A stretch of 64,000 nucleotides of DNA from Siphonodentalium dalli (Eukaryota > Mollusca > Scaphopoda > Gadilida > Siphonodentaliidae). The translations under genes were made by a program, and so were the position numbers. Within the stretch, counting starts at the first letter, position 1. Every line of letters starts with the position of its first letter. The stretch spans positions 252,962,484 through 253,026,483 of the forward strand of contig CP136064.1 of the NCBI GenBank assembly GCA_032622095.1, in the 5' to 3' direction. Below are positions 1 through 10,335 of this stretch, one piece after another. The notes beneath the pieces were generated by a model. That model had not been told where the DNA came from. It worked only from the letters and a program-made list of their open reading frames with translations, and did no database searches.

Positions 1-659
1 AACCAATGTATACATTTCGATCATGCTATTTTCGTCCCGTTTCATCATAAATCCATTTCATCGGTGCATCGTAAGCACCTCCTCTTAAAGAGTTCGTGTT
101 ATTTCCATGTTGCACTCCGCAACAAATGACAAATAAATGGAAAATAGTAACAACATCCCAACGTCTGCTAGATAATAATTACATCTTCATTTGTTGGTCA
201 TAAAGCGAAATCACATTGCACCAGGATTATTCGAAACAGTAATAGTTGTTCATGGTGTAGCATCAAAATTGACTCACCACGTGGGCTTACGACGGCAAGC
301 TGACATAAAACAGCGGATTAACAAACGGAGTGCACTGACTTGCAACGTAATGCATGCAGTACACATGAAAACGTATGGCTGTACTAAAGACAGTATAATA
401 TATATATACGACGACCACAGACATATGTACTGCCATATAATACTACTTCCAAGAGATATGTATTACCTTGTATTACCATGCATAGAGTACACCTTGAATG
501 TTACTATTACAAAACAATGGTGTGTGTTCATCTTTACATACAGGTCCAAGCCGAATTTAGATCCCCCACAAGTACCATTATAACCGTGATACGAATTTGT
601 GAAACGATCTTGTCGGCATCCCAGTCTGTTTGCAATGGAATTAGAGAAACTATGTCATA
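1..659. other. Unassigned non-coding DNA
   Basis: I see no gene, tRNA or clear repeat here. Short open frames exist (191-583 and 478-669 on +), but their translations have no family motif, and an AT run near 397-407 sits inside the first. I treat them as chance frames. Confidence 0.5.
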
Positions 660-880
660 CATTCATTAAATAAAAAAAGCACACAAAAATTTAAATAAGC
701 ACACTAGGGCTTATTTCATAATAAAATAAGTCGAATATGAACCTTTGTGAATATATAGGTCCAAATGTGCGCGAAACGCACACTGGGCCGTATGCCCCTA
801 ACGCACAAAGGGACCACATTCCCCTCCGACGCTGAATAAAGACTCCCGAAGGGAGGGATCCTGTTTCAGGTAGTCATTAA
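660..880. repeat. Dispersed repeat, copy A (second copy near 12.0-12.5 kb)
   Basis: Blocks near 660-780 recur at about 12,150-12,410. Shared landmarks in the same order are an A-rich stretch with CACAAA, TTATTTCA-AATAAAATAAGTCG, AATATGAAC, and TCCAAATGTGCGCGA followed by CCGYAKGCCCC. The two copies are clearly diverged, so this is an old interspersed element. I see no coding capacity and no clear terminal inverted repeats. Class unknown. Confidence 0.55.
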
Positions 881-1383
881 TAACTATATTCACGGCATGC
901 AATTATATCTATATAGGATAGGACCACGGGTGTCGCAGCACCGGTAACCACAAATCACCAATCACAAATCATCAGTTAATATTGTTGGGAGAGGGGCTGC
1001 ATTAAGTTGTTATTACTTGTGTCCCAATCCCTTGTAACTTGTGTTGCAATAAAGATGTTCAAACCAAAAACCTGTAAGGCCTGGTATCATGAACATGAGA
1101 CCAATTTCTATTCAATAAGATTAATAAGTTAATTCTCGTAAAACAATCTCTAGTTTTATTTCTAACATTTCGGTTCATGCAGTCAAATTATTTATACTTG
1201 CTATATATAAACAAGTAAACCAATGTCAGAAATGGTAACGCGCTCAAGATCATATATTATATACCCATGATTGTAATTATAGAATATAAAATATATTGGT
1301 TTCGCGAATGACCAACTCAGAATTCCGTTAAAATAACAATAACAACCAGCACCTAATTAACGAACCGGCGGCCGACTCCGCCG
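881..1383. other. Unassigned non-coding DNA
   Basis: The stretch has no recognisable gene. A CAATAAAG motif near 1047-1054 resembles a polyadenylation signal, but there is no open frame upstream to go with it. The last 60 bases may be degenerate sequence belonging to the LINE fragment that follows. Confidence 0.4.
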
Positions 1384-1850
1384 TCTCCGACCACAACGCC
1401 CAGTGGGCTGCAGAACGAAAAAAGTCTATAAAAGTTGAAATATAAGACTTACAAAAGAGGGGTGCGATTCATCGAAAACAACTACCACGCAAGAACAAAA
1501 GGGGCCGTAACTGAAATGCTAATGGAACAACTTATGGAGCCACTACATCAAAGAAGAAACACGATGAGAATGAAGCTGTTCGGCAGAGTAGTGGATGGGC
1601 TGGTGCCGGCTATTCGATCAAAAGACATACTAATACCAAAAAAGAAAGGAAGGAAAATAAAGGCGAAAAGGTACCCAGGCTATATAACATCAAACCTGTC
1701 GAAAAGGAGGAGTGTATTAACTCTAACTCCATCGAAAGGATACTAGCTAACACGGCGCAATTCAGACACTCGTTCTTTGTTCGAGCTATCGAGGAGTGGA
1801 ACAGCCTGGAGGATAGCACATGCGAGGAAACAACGGATAAAACAGCATAG
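1384..1850 (+). pseudogene. LINE reverse-transcriptase ORF, degenerate C-terminal end
   Basis: This is the 3' end of the polymerase ORF of a non-LTR retrotransposon, whose intact protein copies element RNA into the genome. The region after the reverse-transcriptase domain is recognisable: an RFIENNYHARTKGAVTEML segment (from about 1468) is followed by MEPLHQRR and by LFGRVVDGLVPAI, the usual order in Jockey/CR1-like LINE C termini. The frame is then lost. The closing block QFRHSFFVRAIEEWNSL is read in another frame (about 1752-1808) and ends at a stop at 1848-1850. A stop also interrupts the frame near 1430. No catalytic FADD-type motif or endonuclease is present, so this is a 5'-truncated dead copy, the usual outcome of LINE insertion. 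The clade is uncertain. Confidence 0.8.
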
Positions 1851-2008
1851 TCCTCCCACAGCGCAAACACAGTCGAGAGGCTCCAGCGCTGAAACACATA
1901 CAGATACAGATACTTACAAATTATCTTTTTCCTTTCTTTTATTTGTAATTGACAAAGTTTATAGTTTGTTGACATAAAGTTAATTAACGACAATAAACGA
2001 AATTGAAA
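1851..2008 (+). other. Probable LINE 3' untranslated tail
   Basis: The sequence follows the broken LINE stop codon on the same strand and is AT-rich, ending near AATAAACGAAATTGAAATT. I infer that it is the 3' UTR of the same insertion. The exact end is not marked by a poly-A tail or an obvious target-site duplication. Confidence 0.45.
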
Positions 2009-2930
2009 TTCCCAACTACACCTTTTACCGGACTCGACCTCCGGCTCACAGTTCGACTTTTAATCATCCCGAAAATTCCCATTCTATAAATAAAACACCC
2101 ATGGTTAATGTCAGCGCCCACAGCTCTCTAGAACAAGTCACAGTAGTGATCAATTCTTTGCTTCGTTCTTTTCATAATTGTTTAAATTACAACGCGTCTC
2201 TCAATTGTCGCTTAAAGGTGCACTTTAGTTAATCAGATAAGGCGCTAATTTTGGGCCATTAATCAAGGTGACGTTTGTGGCTTTTCATATAAATAGCCGA
2301 TGATTTTCAAAATATTCGGTTACCTTAGAAAATAAACGCTGCTCCAGTGAGCAAATTAAGTCATCTGCATGGTAAATCAATCCATATTCATAGATCAAAC
2401 ACAAACAAGCTGGATTTCAAATAAAAACATTAAAAAATTTACACCATTGTTAACTGTGAGATAATATTGACATGTAGTTCCTACACCTTTGTTCTAACCG
2501 TTCTTTGACAAAGAAAATCTTCAGATAATGTTTCATTGTTTTCCGAATAGAATAGAAATTTATGTATTTCTGTATCTGGATGTGTACGCCCAAGTAACCA
2601 AGTTTGGTATGATAGGACGGGCGATGGGCCATGTTATTACGCGGCGCCAGCAGCGGCCGCAGATGTTTTAGATAGTGCAGCTGAAAGCATTGGATACAAA
2701 CAAACGAATTTCATCATGAATGGTACATTTCCCTGGTAAACCACCCTGTGTACATACACGAACTACCGCTTTCGTATCACTTATAGCGTCTGTGACGCAT
2801 TTGTGTGCGCGAATTTAAAAGTGGGATAAAATTATTTCATCCACGAGAAAGGAAGTAGCGCATTTGATGCTCGCATCGCTGTATTATTGTATATCAACCA
2901 ACGGGATGTCTGCATGCGGCGTTTGCCCCC
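2009..2930. other. Unassigned non-coding DNA
   Basis: No gene or repeat structure was recognised. The only open frame of note (2450-2632 on -) is short and has no family motif. Confidence 0.45.
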
Positions 2931-3261
2931 CGTAGCCTCATCTGGCATTTAAACACAGGTGGGTCCTACTGATTTTATCACACAAACTCTCGGTATATCG
3001 CGCGTACTTCCCGATCAAGTGCACACCTGGCAGCCCATGTAGCACTGTATGTACCGTTATGCGGGGAAACATTTCCCTGCTGACTTGCCAGCATACCCCA
3101 TAACATCGCCGCGGAGTGTTCACAGTGTTTGTATGTGCGTGGTGTATCGTATCATTCCACCGTTCCGATGGGCTTCTGGATTTCATTGAATAAACGCCAT
3201 AAAGTAAATTTCTCAGCGACAGAACAGCATGCTCGATTCCCCCTTATATACACACGATGCC

Positions 3262-3487
3262 ATGAATGAATTTTTACCAGTTAATGAAGGCGTCTAACCC
3301 GTAACGTATATCGATACTTGAATGAAATTTTACCAATTATTGAAGGCGTCTAACCCGTAACGTGTGTGATACTTGAATGAAATTTTACCAATTATTGAAG
3401 GCGTCTAACCCGTAACGTGTGTGATACTTGAATGAAATTTTACCAATTATTGAAGGCGTCTAACCCGTAGAGTATGTCGATACTTGA
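3262..3487. repeat. 55 bp tandem repeat, about 4 copies
   Basis: GATACTTG starts at 3313, 3368, 3423 and 3479, giving steps of 55, 55 and 56 bases. Each unit contains GAATGAAATTTTACCAATTA followed by GAAGGCGTCTAACCCGTA. The first, more divergent unit begins near 3262. The unit is derived from part of the larger mosaic family, since the GAAGGCGTCTAACCC module also occurs near 4421 and 5121. Confidence 0.9.
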
Positions 3488-3566
3488 CTAGACGCTGGCT
3501 CTATGAGGTTACGTTGCTTTACAATGCACACTGCCATGACGGCGAACAGAGCAGAGCTTCCGGGCA

Positions 3567-3966
3567 TCAACCCTTTACCCAACAGAAGTGCCCTGTGCCA
3601 ATGCATTCTCTTATATATGCGAGTCGACCATAGGTCGCCTCGCATATATAAGAGAATGCATTGGCTTAACACATTAAAAATTATAAAATTGTTAAAGAAT
3701 GTAAGAAAAAATGGTAAAAAGTGTTAAAAAAAGATTTTGTTTAGGCCAATGCATTCTCTTATATATGCGAGGCGACCTATGGTCGACTCGCATATATAAG
3801 AGAATGCATTGGCACAGGGCATAACTGTAACTATCACAATGTGGTCAAGGAGCCGGTTCCAATGATATCCATATGTGTATGGTTCTATTGAGACAGACCG
3901 AAGATATTTTAGGCTGTTGAATCCGGTTTTGGCCGGTTTTGGCCGGTTTGTTGGGTAAAGGGTTAA
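3567..3966 (-). mobile_element. TTAA-flanked double-hairpin MITE, copy 1 (piggyBac-like ends)
   Basis: This is a 400 bp non-coding element, inverted relative to the copies at 6586 and 24345. The ends are TCAA-CCCTTTACCCAACA and TGTTGGGTAAAGGG-TTAA, so the flanks are a mutated and an intact TTAA. A TTAA duplication with termini starting CCC is characteristic of the piggyBac superfamily, and that assignment is an inference. Inside are two 69 bp hairpins (3597-3665 and 3745-3813). Each is a near-perfect palindrome, and the second is the reverse complement of the first. They are separated by about 79 bp of AT-rich sequence. No transposase is encoded, so movement would need one supplied elsewhere. 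Confidence 0.85.
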
Positions 3967-4159
3967 GGAGCCAGGTCTAGTCGAAATCGATACCGATGTG
4001 ATTTTACTGAGACTAGACTCGACCATGACGCATGTGTGATCCACAAAGAAAAAACTAAAGTTAGCAATTCTCGACCAATCAAAATGCGTGCTATACAGAG
4101 AAAAATATTCAACTTGAATTACATTTGATTTTAGACACTCGCTCTGTGCTCAAGGCTAA

Positions 4160-4555
4160 GTCGTTTCACTCTGCGCACCGTCATGGTGGCGAACACCGCA
4201 GAGTTTCGGAGCTTTACGATGTCATGTTACATTTCCTCAGACTAGACACGACCGTGACTCATAGGTGATACACAAGGACGTTGTCGCTCTGTAACGTACC
4301 ATGCATGCCCTATAATAAAATGATGCACTTAAAGTAAATTTATCAACAACAGAACAGCATCCCTGATTCCGCCACCACTCTTATATACGACGATGCCATG
4401 AATGAAAAACTGCAGCCATTGAAGGCGTCTAACCCATAACGTTGTATCTAGATAAAAGTACTCTATTCAGTCGTATATTCGGGATTCAAGCATGACACAG
4501 TTTGCGAACTAACCGGCTTGCTCATACATGTATGTTAAGAACTTTTCGAATCCAC
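4160..4555. repeat. Left arm of a long inverted repeat (about 396 bp)
   Basis: The arm is the reverse complement of 5009-5406 with few differences. GTCGTTTCAC at 4160 pairs with GTGAAACGAC ending at 5406, and CGAATCCAC ending at 4555 pairs with GTGGATTCG at 5009. The arms enclose a spacer of about 453 bp, so the whole unit could fold into a large stem-loop or cruciform. No transposase frame lies in the arm. Confidence 0.9.
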
Positions 4556-5008
4556 GAATGTCCAGCGAAACGGGATACGTTTATCTCCAATGTAATTCAA
4601 TCCACCAAATAAATCAAAAGAAATTACGAAATGTGCTTTTTATCGGCATTGCATGCCATGGGTGATATCTTTTTTCGGTAATCAAACTTCTGGGTACGTT
4701 CTATTGGTTTACTCGGAACAGCACACGAACACCTTCCTGTCAATGGTATATATACATGTAGTAACTATATGTGAGCTGTTACATGTAACTCGATTACGAG
4801 ACTCCTGATTGCGCGGTGGCGTATTTAACGCTCAATTGCATGACGTGGCGCTCCATTCAAAATGTGTTAACCGATCAGCGACCGATGATGGTGAATCGGA
4901 AACTAAAGTTAGCAACTCTCGCCCAATCAGAATGCGTGTATCAGAGACAAATATTCAACTTGATGTCTATTATTATGGCTAAGTCGTTTCTCTCTGCACA
5001 CCGTCATG

Positions 5009-5406
5009 GTGGATTCGAAAAGTTCTTAACATACATGTATGAACAAGCCGGTTAGTTCACAAACTGTGTCATGCTTGAATCCCGAATATACGACTGAATA
5101 GAGTACTTTTATCTAGATACAACGTTATGGGTTAGACGCCTTCAATGGCTGGCAGTTTTTCATTCATGGCATCGTCGTATATAAGAGTGGTGGCGGAATC
5201 AGGCATGCTGTTCTGTTGTTGATAAATTTACTTTATGTGCATCATTTTATTATAGGGCATGCATGGTACGTTACAAAGCGACAACGTCCTTGTGTATCAC
5301 CTATGAGTCAGGGTCGTGTCTAGTCTGAGGAAAATGTAACATGACATCGTAAAGCTCCGAAACTCTGCTGTGTTCGCCACCATGACGGTGCGCAGAGTGA
5401 AACGAC
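5009..5406. repeat. Right arm of a long inverted repeat (about 398 bp)
   Basis: The arm mirrors 4160-4555. The spacer just left of it carries a second direct copy of sequence from before the left arm: AAGTCGTTTC near 4981 resembles 4158-4170, and AAACTAAAGTTAGCAA near 4901 resembles 4053. The inverted structure therefore arose by more than one rearrangement. The last 30 bases of the arm start a further inverted pair with 5407-5426. Confidence 0.9.
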
Positions 5407-5640
5407 CACCGTCATGGTGGCGAACACTGTGAACACTCCGCGGCGATGTTATGGGGTATGCTGGCAAGTCAGCAGGGAAATGTGCGAAAATAGCACATCT
5501 TCGGAACAAAAGGAGCCAGTTTCTAGTCAATATCGACTCCCGACGATTTTACTTTGACCTCTGACGAGACTCGACCCTGGCTCATATGTGATCCACAAGG
5601 ACGCTAACGCTCTGTAACGTGCCCAAAGCAGAGCGATAGC

Positions 5641-6585
5641 AAGTCTTACATGTATTATCCGGGGACCAGTCTAACCTCACACTTGACGGACATGACGAAT
5701 ACTTATCAGCGACATTGATGGCCGCACCTCAGATATAATTACATATCGTATGATTTCAGAGTCTTTTGTCAACGAGAACCCGACAACCAGGACGGTATTT
5801 TAGGTAAATAATATTATACAAAAGAGAGAAGCAAGTGGAACGATTATACACTGGCGATGTATGAGGCTACGTCGTTTGATTGGACGTCTCATGTTGGCAA
5901 AAATGGTTGCAATATACCAAATTATTTGCATAGGCCTTAGTGTTGACAAATGCCGCTGGCCTGAATTCGCAGGAAATGGTTGACACTGCACGAGTATCAA
6001 AATTTAAAGAACGTCCTTTTAGACACACGAAAATGTGCCCCAAAGTACTTGTCAACGTATTGCGTCACACTGCAGTTTTGACAAACGTCACACTACCCTT
6101 AAAATGGGGGGGGGAATGACATCTAACACCAACCCCTCCATACATTTTTCGCAAATTTGACAGCCGTAACCGTTCAACATGTGGCTATATTTGATGTTTC
6201 TCGTCGGGAAACACGTTTGTGCATTTTTTCGTGCACTTTTCATTAATGTATCATTGACCATTCAGCTGCCAGGATTTTTTTTATGCTGATCCTAGCTTGG
6301 GGGAGCAAGGGAAATCACTCTACTAATTTGTATTTGGTGTATTGTAACCAAATAAGGCCGGGCGCAACGTCACAAGATGTCTCACATCGATGTAATTATT
6401 CGTCGTTTTCTTCACCTAGATAAATAACTCGACCGAAAATAGAGAGTGAATGAGCTATGTACCAATTTTTGCTAGCTCGCTATGATTCCCGTACCCATGT
6501 AAATATGATTGTTGAGAACATATAAGTGTTCAAGTTATTTTGGTCACCAGTTTTCGAGGTTGTGAAACTTAACGTCAAAATCTCT
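5641..6585. other. Unassigned non-coding DNA
   Basis: No gene was recognised. Overlapping minus-strand frames at 5800-6055 are short and lack motifs. A run of nine Gs starts near 6106. There are no terminal inverted repeats that I can pair. Confidence 0.45.
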
Positions 6586-6985
6586 TTAACCATTAACCCA
6601 ACAAACCGGCCAAAACCGGCCAAATAAAGCTTCAACAGCCTAAAATATCTTCGGTATGTCTCAATAGAACCATACAAATATGGATATCATTGGAACCGGC
6701 TCATTGACCACATTGTGATGGTTACAGTTATGCCCTGTGCCAATGCATTCTCTTATATATGCGAGTCGACCATAGGTCGCCTCGCATATATAAGAGAATG
6801 CATTGGCCTACAAAAAATCTTTTTTAAACACTTTTTATCATTTTTTCTTACATTCTTTAACAATTTTATAATTTTTAATGTGTTAAGCCAATGCATTCTC
6901 TTATATATGCGAGGCGACCTATGGTCGACTCGCATATATAAGAGAATGCATTGGCACAGGGCCCTTCTGTTGGGTAAAGGGTTAA
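6586..6985 (+). mobile_element. TTAA-flanked double-hairpin MITE, copy 2
   Basis: This 400 bp copy is bounded by TTAA at 6586-6589 and 6982-6985. The right end TGTTGGGTAAAGGG is intact. The left end reads CCATTAACCCAACA, two differences from the consensus CCCTTTACCCAACA. Hairpins of 69 bp lie at 6739-6807 and 6887-6955, reverse complements of one another, as in the copies at 3567 and 24345. About 150 bp of unique sequence precedes the first hairpin, and only about 27 bp follows the second, so the element is asymmetric. It is non-coding; both overlapping open frames are read-throughs of the hairpins. Confidence 0.88.
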
Positions 6986-7021
6986 AACAAATCCGTTCGA
7001 TAATCGGTTTTTGAAGCAACC

Positions 7022-7114
7022 GAGATGAGTTGTTGTGGTAGCCCACTAGTCTGATATGAGTTGTTATGGTAGCTCACTTGTCCGATATGAGTTGTTATGG
7101 TAGCTCACTTGTCT
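7022..7114. repeat. 31 bp tandem repeat, 3 copies
   Basis: Units start at 7022, 7053 and 7084 with the pattern GATATGAGTTGTTATGGTAG followed by CTCACTTGTCY. The first unit differs at several positions and the second and third at one. A partial fourth unit is absent. Confidence 0.92.
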
Positions 7115-7290
7115 AATAGTTTGCTGATATCAAAACTAATTTTGAAAATGCCAGGCGTGATATATGGCCGCATATTCCGAGTAAATGACTCCCTCAGTGC
7201 TCAAGCGTCCGTACACACCCCCTCGTCCCTGCTCCAAGCTCCCCGTTGTTAACCCTTCCTTGATTGGAGCTTCCTGACATTTTGCGAAAG

Positions 7291-7321
7291 CCTCGCATTT
7301 ATAAGAGAATGCATTGGCCTA
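7291..7321. repeat. Solo half-hairpin from the double-hairpin MITE family
   Basis: The sequence CCTCGCATTTATAAGAGAAT plus GCATTGGCCTA matches the right arm of the first hairpin of the nearby elements and the bases after it, with one difference in the AT core. The opposite arm and the TTAA ends are missing. It is an isolated fragment 305 bp downstream of the full copy ending at 6985. Confidence 0.7.
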
Positions 7322-7627
7322 ACAATATTAGCCTTGACCATGTAAGGCATGTAGTGCATCTCCTCCCATCTGAGTGTTACAGTTCTAGATCCAAAGGTAA
7401 TGGGGTAAAGTAGATGCACATTGTTGTAAATTTGCTTCGAGGGGTTGCCATTGGACCCAAGGTGGACACATCATCTCCATCGAAGACAATATCTACGTTC
7501 CTGCAATATAACATTGCAAATCACTCGGAGAACTGTTCCTCATCATCATCATCATCGAATAGGGGGATTAAGTCGCCACGACTTCTACCCCGTTAATGTA
7601 TACAGTTATGGTATTGAATTATAGTAA
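7322..7627. other. Unassigned DNA with a short TCA microsatellite
   Basis: An imperfect (TCA)n run lies at about 7538-7557. The plus-strand frame 7414-7596 contains it as a serine run, but has no recognisable domain and is probably not a gene. Confidence 0.45.
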
Positions 7628-8055
7628 TTAGAGTTGTAATATTATAGTGTTTGTAAGCTGAGTACGATACTTATGAGTTATTAGTCGTATAGTTGTATTT
7701 CTGGTCCCAGAACGTGTTGTCAAATTGTTTTTGAATGTCTTCACAGAATCTGCCGCTTCATGTAAAGCGTTCCGTTCGGCAATAACTCTTTTGCTGAAGA
7801 AGTGTTCAAGTACACCTTTAGTTGCTTGGTGTTTCTGCAATTTATAACTGTGCCCGCGTGTTCCTTTGTACAATACATCCTCAAAGAAGTCATGTCTGTT
7901 TATGTTATAGAGGCCGTGTGTGATCTTATGTATACCTCTATCGTGTCCCCTCGAGTTTAAGGGACATGAGACCTGTTTAACAAGGTGCTCTCAGTGTGTC
8001 ATGTTCCAGAATGCAGCGATCATTTTGGTGGCACGTCTCTGGACCTTAATTAGAT
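7628..8055 (-). pseudogene. LINE reverse-transcriptase ORF, C-terminal fragment
   Basis: Read on the minus strand, the segment starting near 8047 gives KVQRRATKMI, the typical block after the LINE reverse-transcriptase domain. After an in-frame stop near 7992 the same frame continues through GTRGHSYKLQKHQATKG, EHFFSKRVIAERNAL and TFKNNL, which is the usual closing order (FF-RV---WN-L, then FK--L). The middle part, normally an EERL-LGLP-L-YRR segment, is scrambled, so it is mutated there. The catalytic domain, endonuclease and 5' part are absent. This is a dead, 5'-truncated retrotransposon from a different subfamily than the one at 1384-1850. Plus-strand frames over it are shadows. Confidence 0.8.
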
Positions 8056-9166
8056 CGCACGGAAAAGTTTACAAAATCGAGACCGAAGTGGAAAATGCTA
8101 CATTCACATGGTGGAAAGCTGCACTGAAACGAGAATCGCTTTCCATTCATAACAGTATACCCTCGATGTATCACTTTGATGACACCTAATTGCGTGCGCT
8201 CGCGCAACAGTATGGCGATCAGACAGATTCGTAGGTTGGTGTCACTCCATGACGTCACCAAAAACGACGTAAAACCTCGTGGCGTTCTGACATTTTTACT
8301 GTGCCGCGTTTTTGCTATGTTTATTTTATGTGTTGTTTTCGATTATTTGTTTGTCGCCGATATCGCCATTTGTCGGGATTCCCTGTTTCTATATTTAAAA
8401 CTGGCATGCTCGTTGTGAGCCTCGATTTCGATTTTTTCTCCCAGGTCAAAATACGTCAGAGTTATGACAAAAATAGATCGACCTACATTTTCTCCATCAG
8501 AACTCTACATCAAAGAGTCTATAGACTCCTTCGGGACCTACATAGACTCCTTCATTTGGGTATTTTTACTTATAATTGGGAAGTTTTATCATTTTTGGTT
8601 CGTGCGAAGACCTCTTTTTATCGTGCGGTGAAAGAGAGACATTCAAAACGCGATTTCGTAATTCGACGCAATAGGCTGAATAACCTAACCTTCAGCCGAG
8701 TTCCGGGTCAAATACGACGAATGACGTAACACAAAACAAAACGCATTTGTTGACACAAACACCGTTTGAAGAGTTTATTATTACATAAAATGATCGTTAT
8801 TGATTAATTATTGATTAATTTATTGATATTTATTGTTGCATATTGGCTGCTATCAATATTTACACAAATAGTATTAATTATTTCTTATAATTGCTCCTTT
8901 GGTCAACTTTGACTATCGGAAAATGAAAATCAAAATATGCCGCTGAAAAAAATGTAATCGATATTAAAGTCTCATCCTTTCGGCAACATGGAATTGGTTT
9001 TAATTACTTAAATGATTAATATAGTAATTTGCATTTATCTGTGATGAAATGAGAAATGGTAATTTTTCTAACATTAAATTAAATTAAATAAATTAAGTAA
9101 AATACAGTGAAATTATTTTTTATATTATTGTTTATTACATTTTTGCGCACGTTGGCATCTCTCTGA
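8056..9166. other. Unassigned DNA, AT-rich on the right
   Basis: A 142-codon plus-strand frame (8301-8729) is present, but I recognise no domain in it and its amino-acid composition is unlike a folded conserved protein, so I do not call it a gene. A TGACGTCA octamer at about 8250 matches a CRE site, with no gene context to support it. From about 8760 to 9130 the sequence is very AT-rich, with repeated TTGATTAATTATTGAT words. Confidence 0.4.
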
Positions 9167-9212
9167 GTGCATTCTAGTTCTCTTATCATTCGTATTCATA
9201 AGAGAATGCACT
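9167..9212. repeat. Diverged hairpin related to the double-hairpin MITE
   Basis: GTGCATTCTAGTTCTCTTAT and CATAAGAGAATGCACT form an imperfect inverted pair around a short loop. The arm AAGAGAATGCA is the same word as in the 69 bp hairpins at 3597 and 6739, but the GCGAG-containing centre has been lost. It may be an old relative or a solo decayed hairpin. Confidence 0.5.
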
Positions 9213-10246
9213 GACACGTGGTATGCAATGCGCCACCAGCGCAGCTTCCGTCATGAAATGGTTTTAAACTGCGGGGAGCTAACAAGAACCGGATAACAAC
9301 GCATTCACTTTCTTTCTTATTATGAAAGCGACTAATATTTTTTACGTCGCAGATGACAAACGCGATGAGTCGGTGTGATATTCCAATCACCAGCAGGAGA
9401 CCAGCAGTACACTATACAGGAAACGAGATCTCGCACAGTCGGTAGCCGGGTTATTTCGCAATCTACTGAAAGACAAAAGCTTGCACTCCATACGATATGC
9501 TTTGAACTGGTTTCATTCGTTTGAAATGTCGATTGGCGAAGTCTGGATAACTATTCCAAAGCATATCAGCCGACTCTGATTGTGCACAAAGTATATGTTA
9601 CAAGTATATTGCTTTAGCAGTAAGCTGCGCTCCTCGGCCCATGTAATGATCAAATTAGAAACGAATTAGAAATCGAAGTCAGTCGTGTAAGATAATGTAC
9701 TTTCATTGCGTTCACCCCTTCGGACTCACATACTTGTGCTATCGAAATATAAACTGCACTCGGGGTCGCAGTATCTATGTCAGTGAATATGCATGGCTCC
9801 CACGCATCATTCGCAATGAATTTGCCAGAAGTTCCGCCTGACACGTTTAGCATATGTAGTTGAGGCTGACAAGGCTGCGTTCTGAATGGATATCCCTAGT
9901 CCTTGATTCCACCAATTGGTAACTGATCAACATTCTTATGCACGTTTGATAATAATCCGCTGTACGAACGGAGAAAGGACGCAGTTGTTTCTGCCCCGTA
10001 AGCTTGGAATTTTCTGCCCTGCAGTGAGATGATTGTGAGGTATTCTATGCGATAACGAAAGTGCTATATACCCGAACTTCTGGTGATCAACTGTGCCTGG
10101 CATTCCTCCTTGTTATCGGCCATGCATACTGCTCGCGTGCGAGGGATTATAGAGAATTGTATGCGCGCGCAGCGTGTAGCATGGTGTAAATCCGTGATTT
10201 TCACGCAGTCCGTTTTCACACGCATGGGCACATTCCTAGCTTCCGA
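9213..10246. other. Unassigned non-coding DNA
   Basis: I find no gene or repeat. Minus frames at 9196-9390 and 9650-9853 are short and lack motifs. Confidence 0.45.
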
Positions 10247-10335
10247 GGCCCCAGCTAGCTGAGTCGGTAAAGTCTTGGCGCATTGAAGATGTCTAGCGTG
10301 GCGAAGTCGGTTCTATTCCCACTGAGTGCGGATTA
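10247..10335 (+). mobile_element. tRNA-like sequence, probable SINE head or tRNA pseudogene
   Basis: A polymerase III A box is visible as TAGCTGAGTCGGTA (10255-10268), matching TRGYNNARNNGG. It is followed 40 bp later by GGTTCTATTCC (10309-10319), one base from the B box GGTTCRANTCC. The stretch between them is too irregular to fold into a standard anticodon arm that I can identify, and the ends do not form a clean acceptor stem. I favour a SINE promoter head over a working tRNA. No clear SINE tail could be delimited downstream. Confidence 0.55.

Larger units (their letters stand above)
2931..5640. repeat. Mosaic of direct and inverted repeat modules
   Basis: Modules of one repeat family recur in both orientations. 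A 61 bp block at 3069-3129 is the exact reverse complement of 5423-5483. A block at about 3198-3303 (AAAGTAAATTT, ACAGAACAGCAT, CGATGCCATGAATGAA, GAAGGCGTCTAACCC) recurs directly at 4331-4441 and inverted at about 5105-5240. The stretch 4050-4190 recurs directly at about 4900-5011. The block starting GGAGCCAGGTCTAGTC at 3967 resembles 5509-5610. A 20 bp inverted pair lies at 5371-5390 and 5407-5426. A double-hairpin miniature element is inserted at 3567-3966. I see no transposase. The family could be a foldback-type element or a rearranged low-copy satellite. Confidence 0.75.

Noticed and set aside
8246-8255. TGACGTCA as a CREB-type regulatory site
   Set aside because: A single 8-mer without a promoter or gene next to it is expected by chance in 64 kb.
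8301-8729. 142-codon plus-strand frame as a small gene
   Set aside because: No recognisable domain, no promoter or polyadenylation context, and it lies in repeat-rich DNA.
10247-10335. Functional tRNA gene
   Set aside because: A and B boxes are present, but I cannot fold an acceptor stem or a standard anticodon arm, so a SINE head or pseudogene is more likely.
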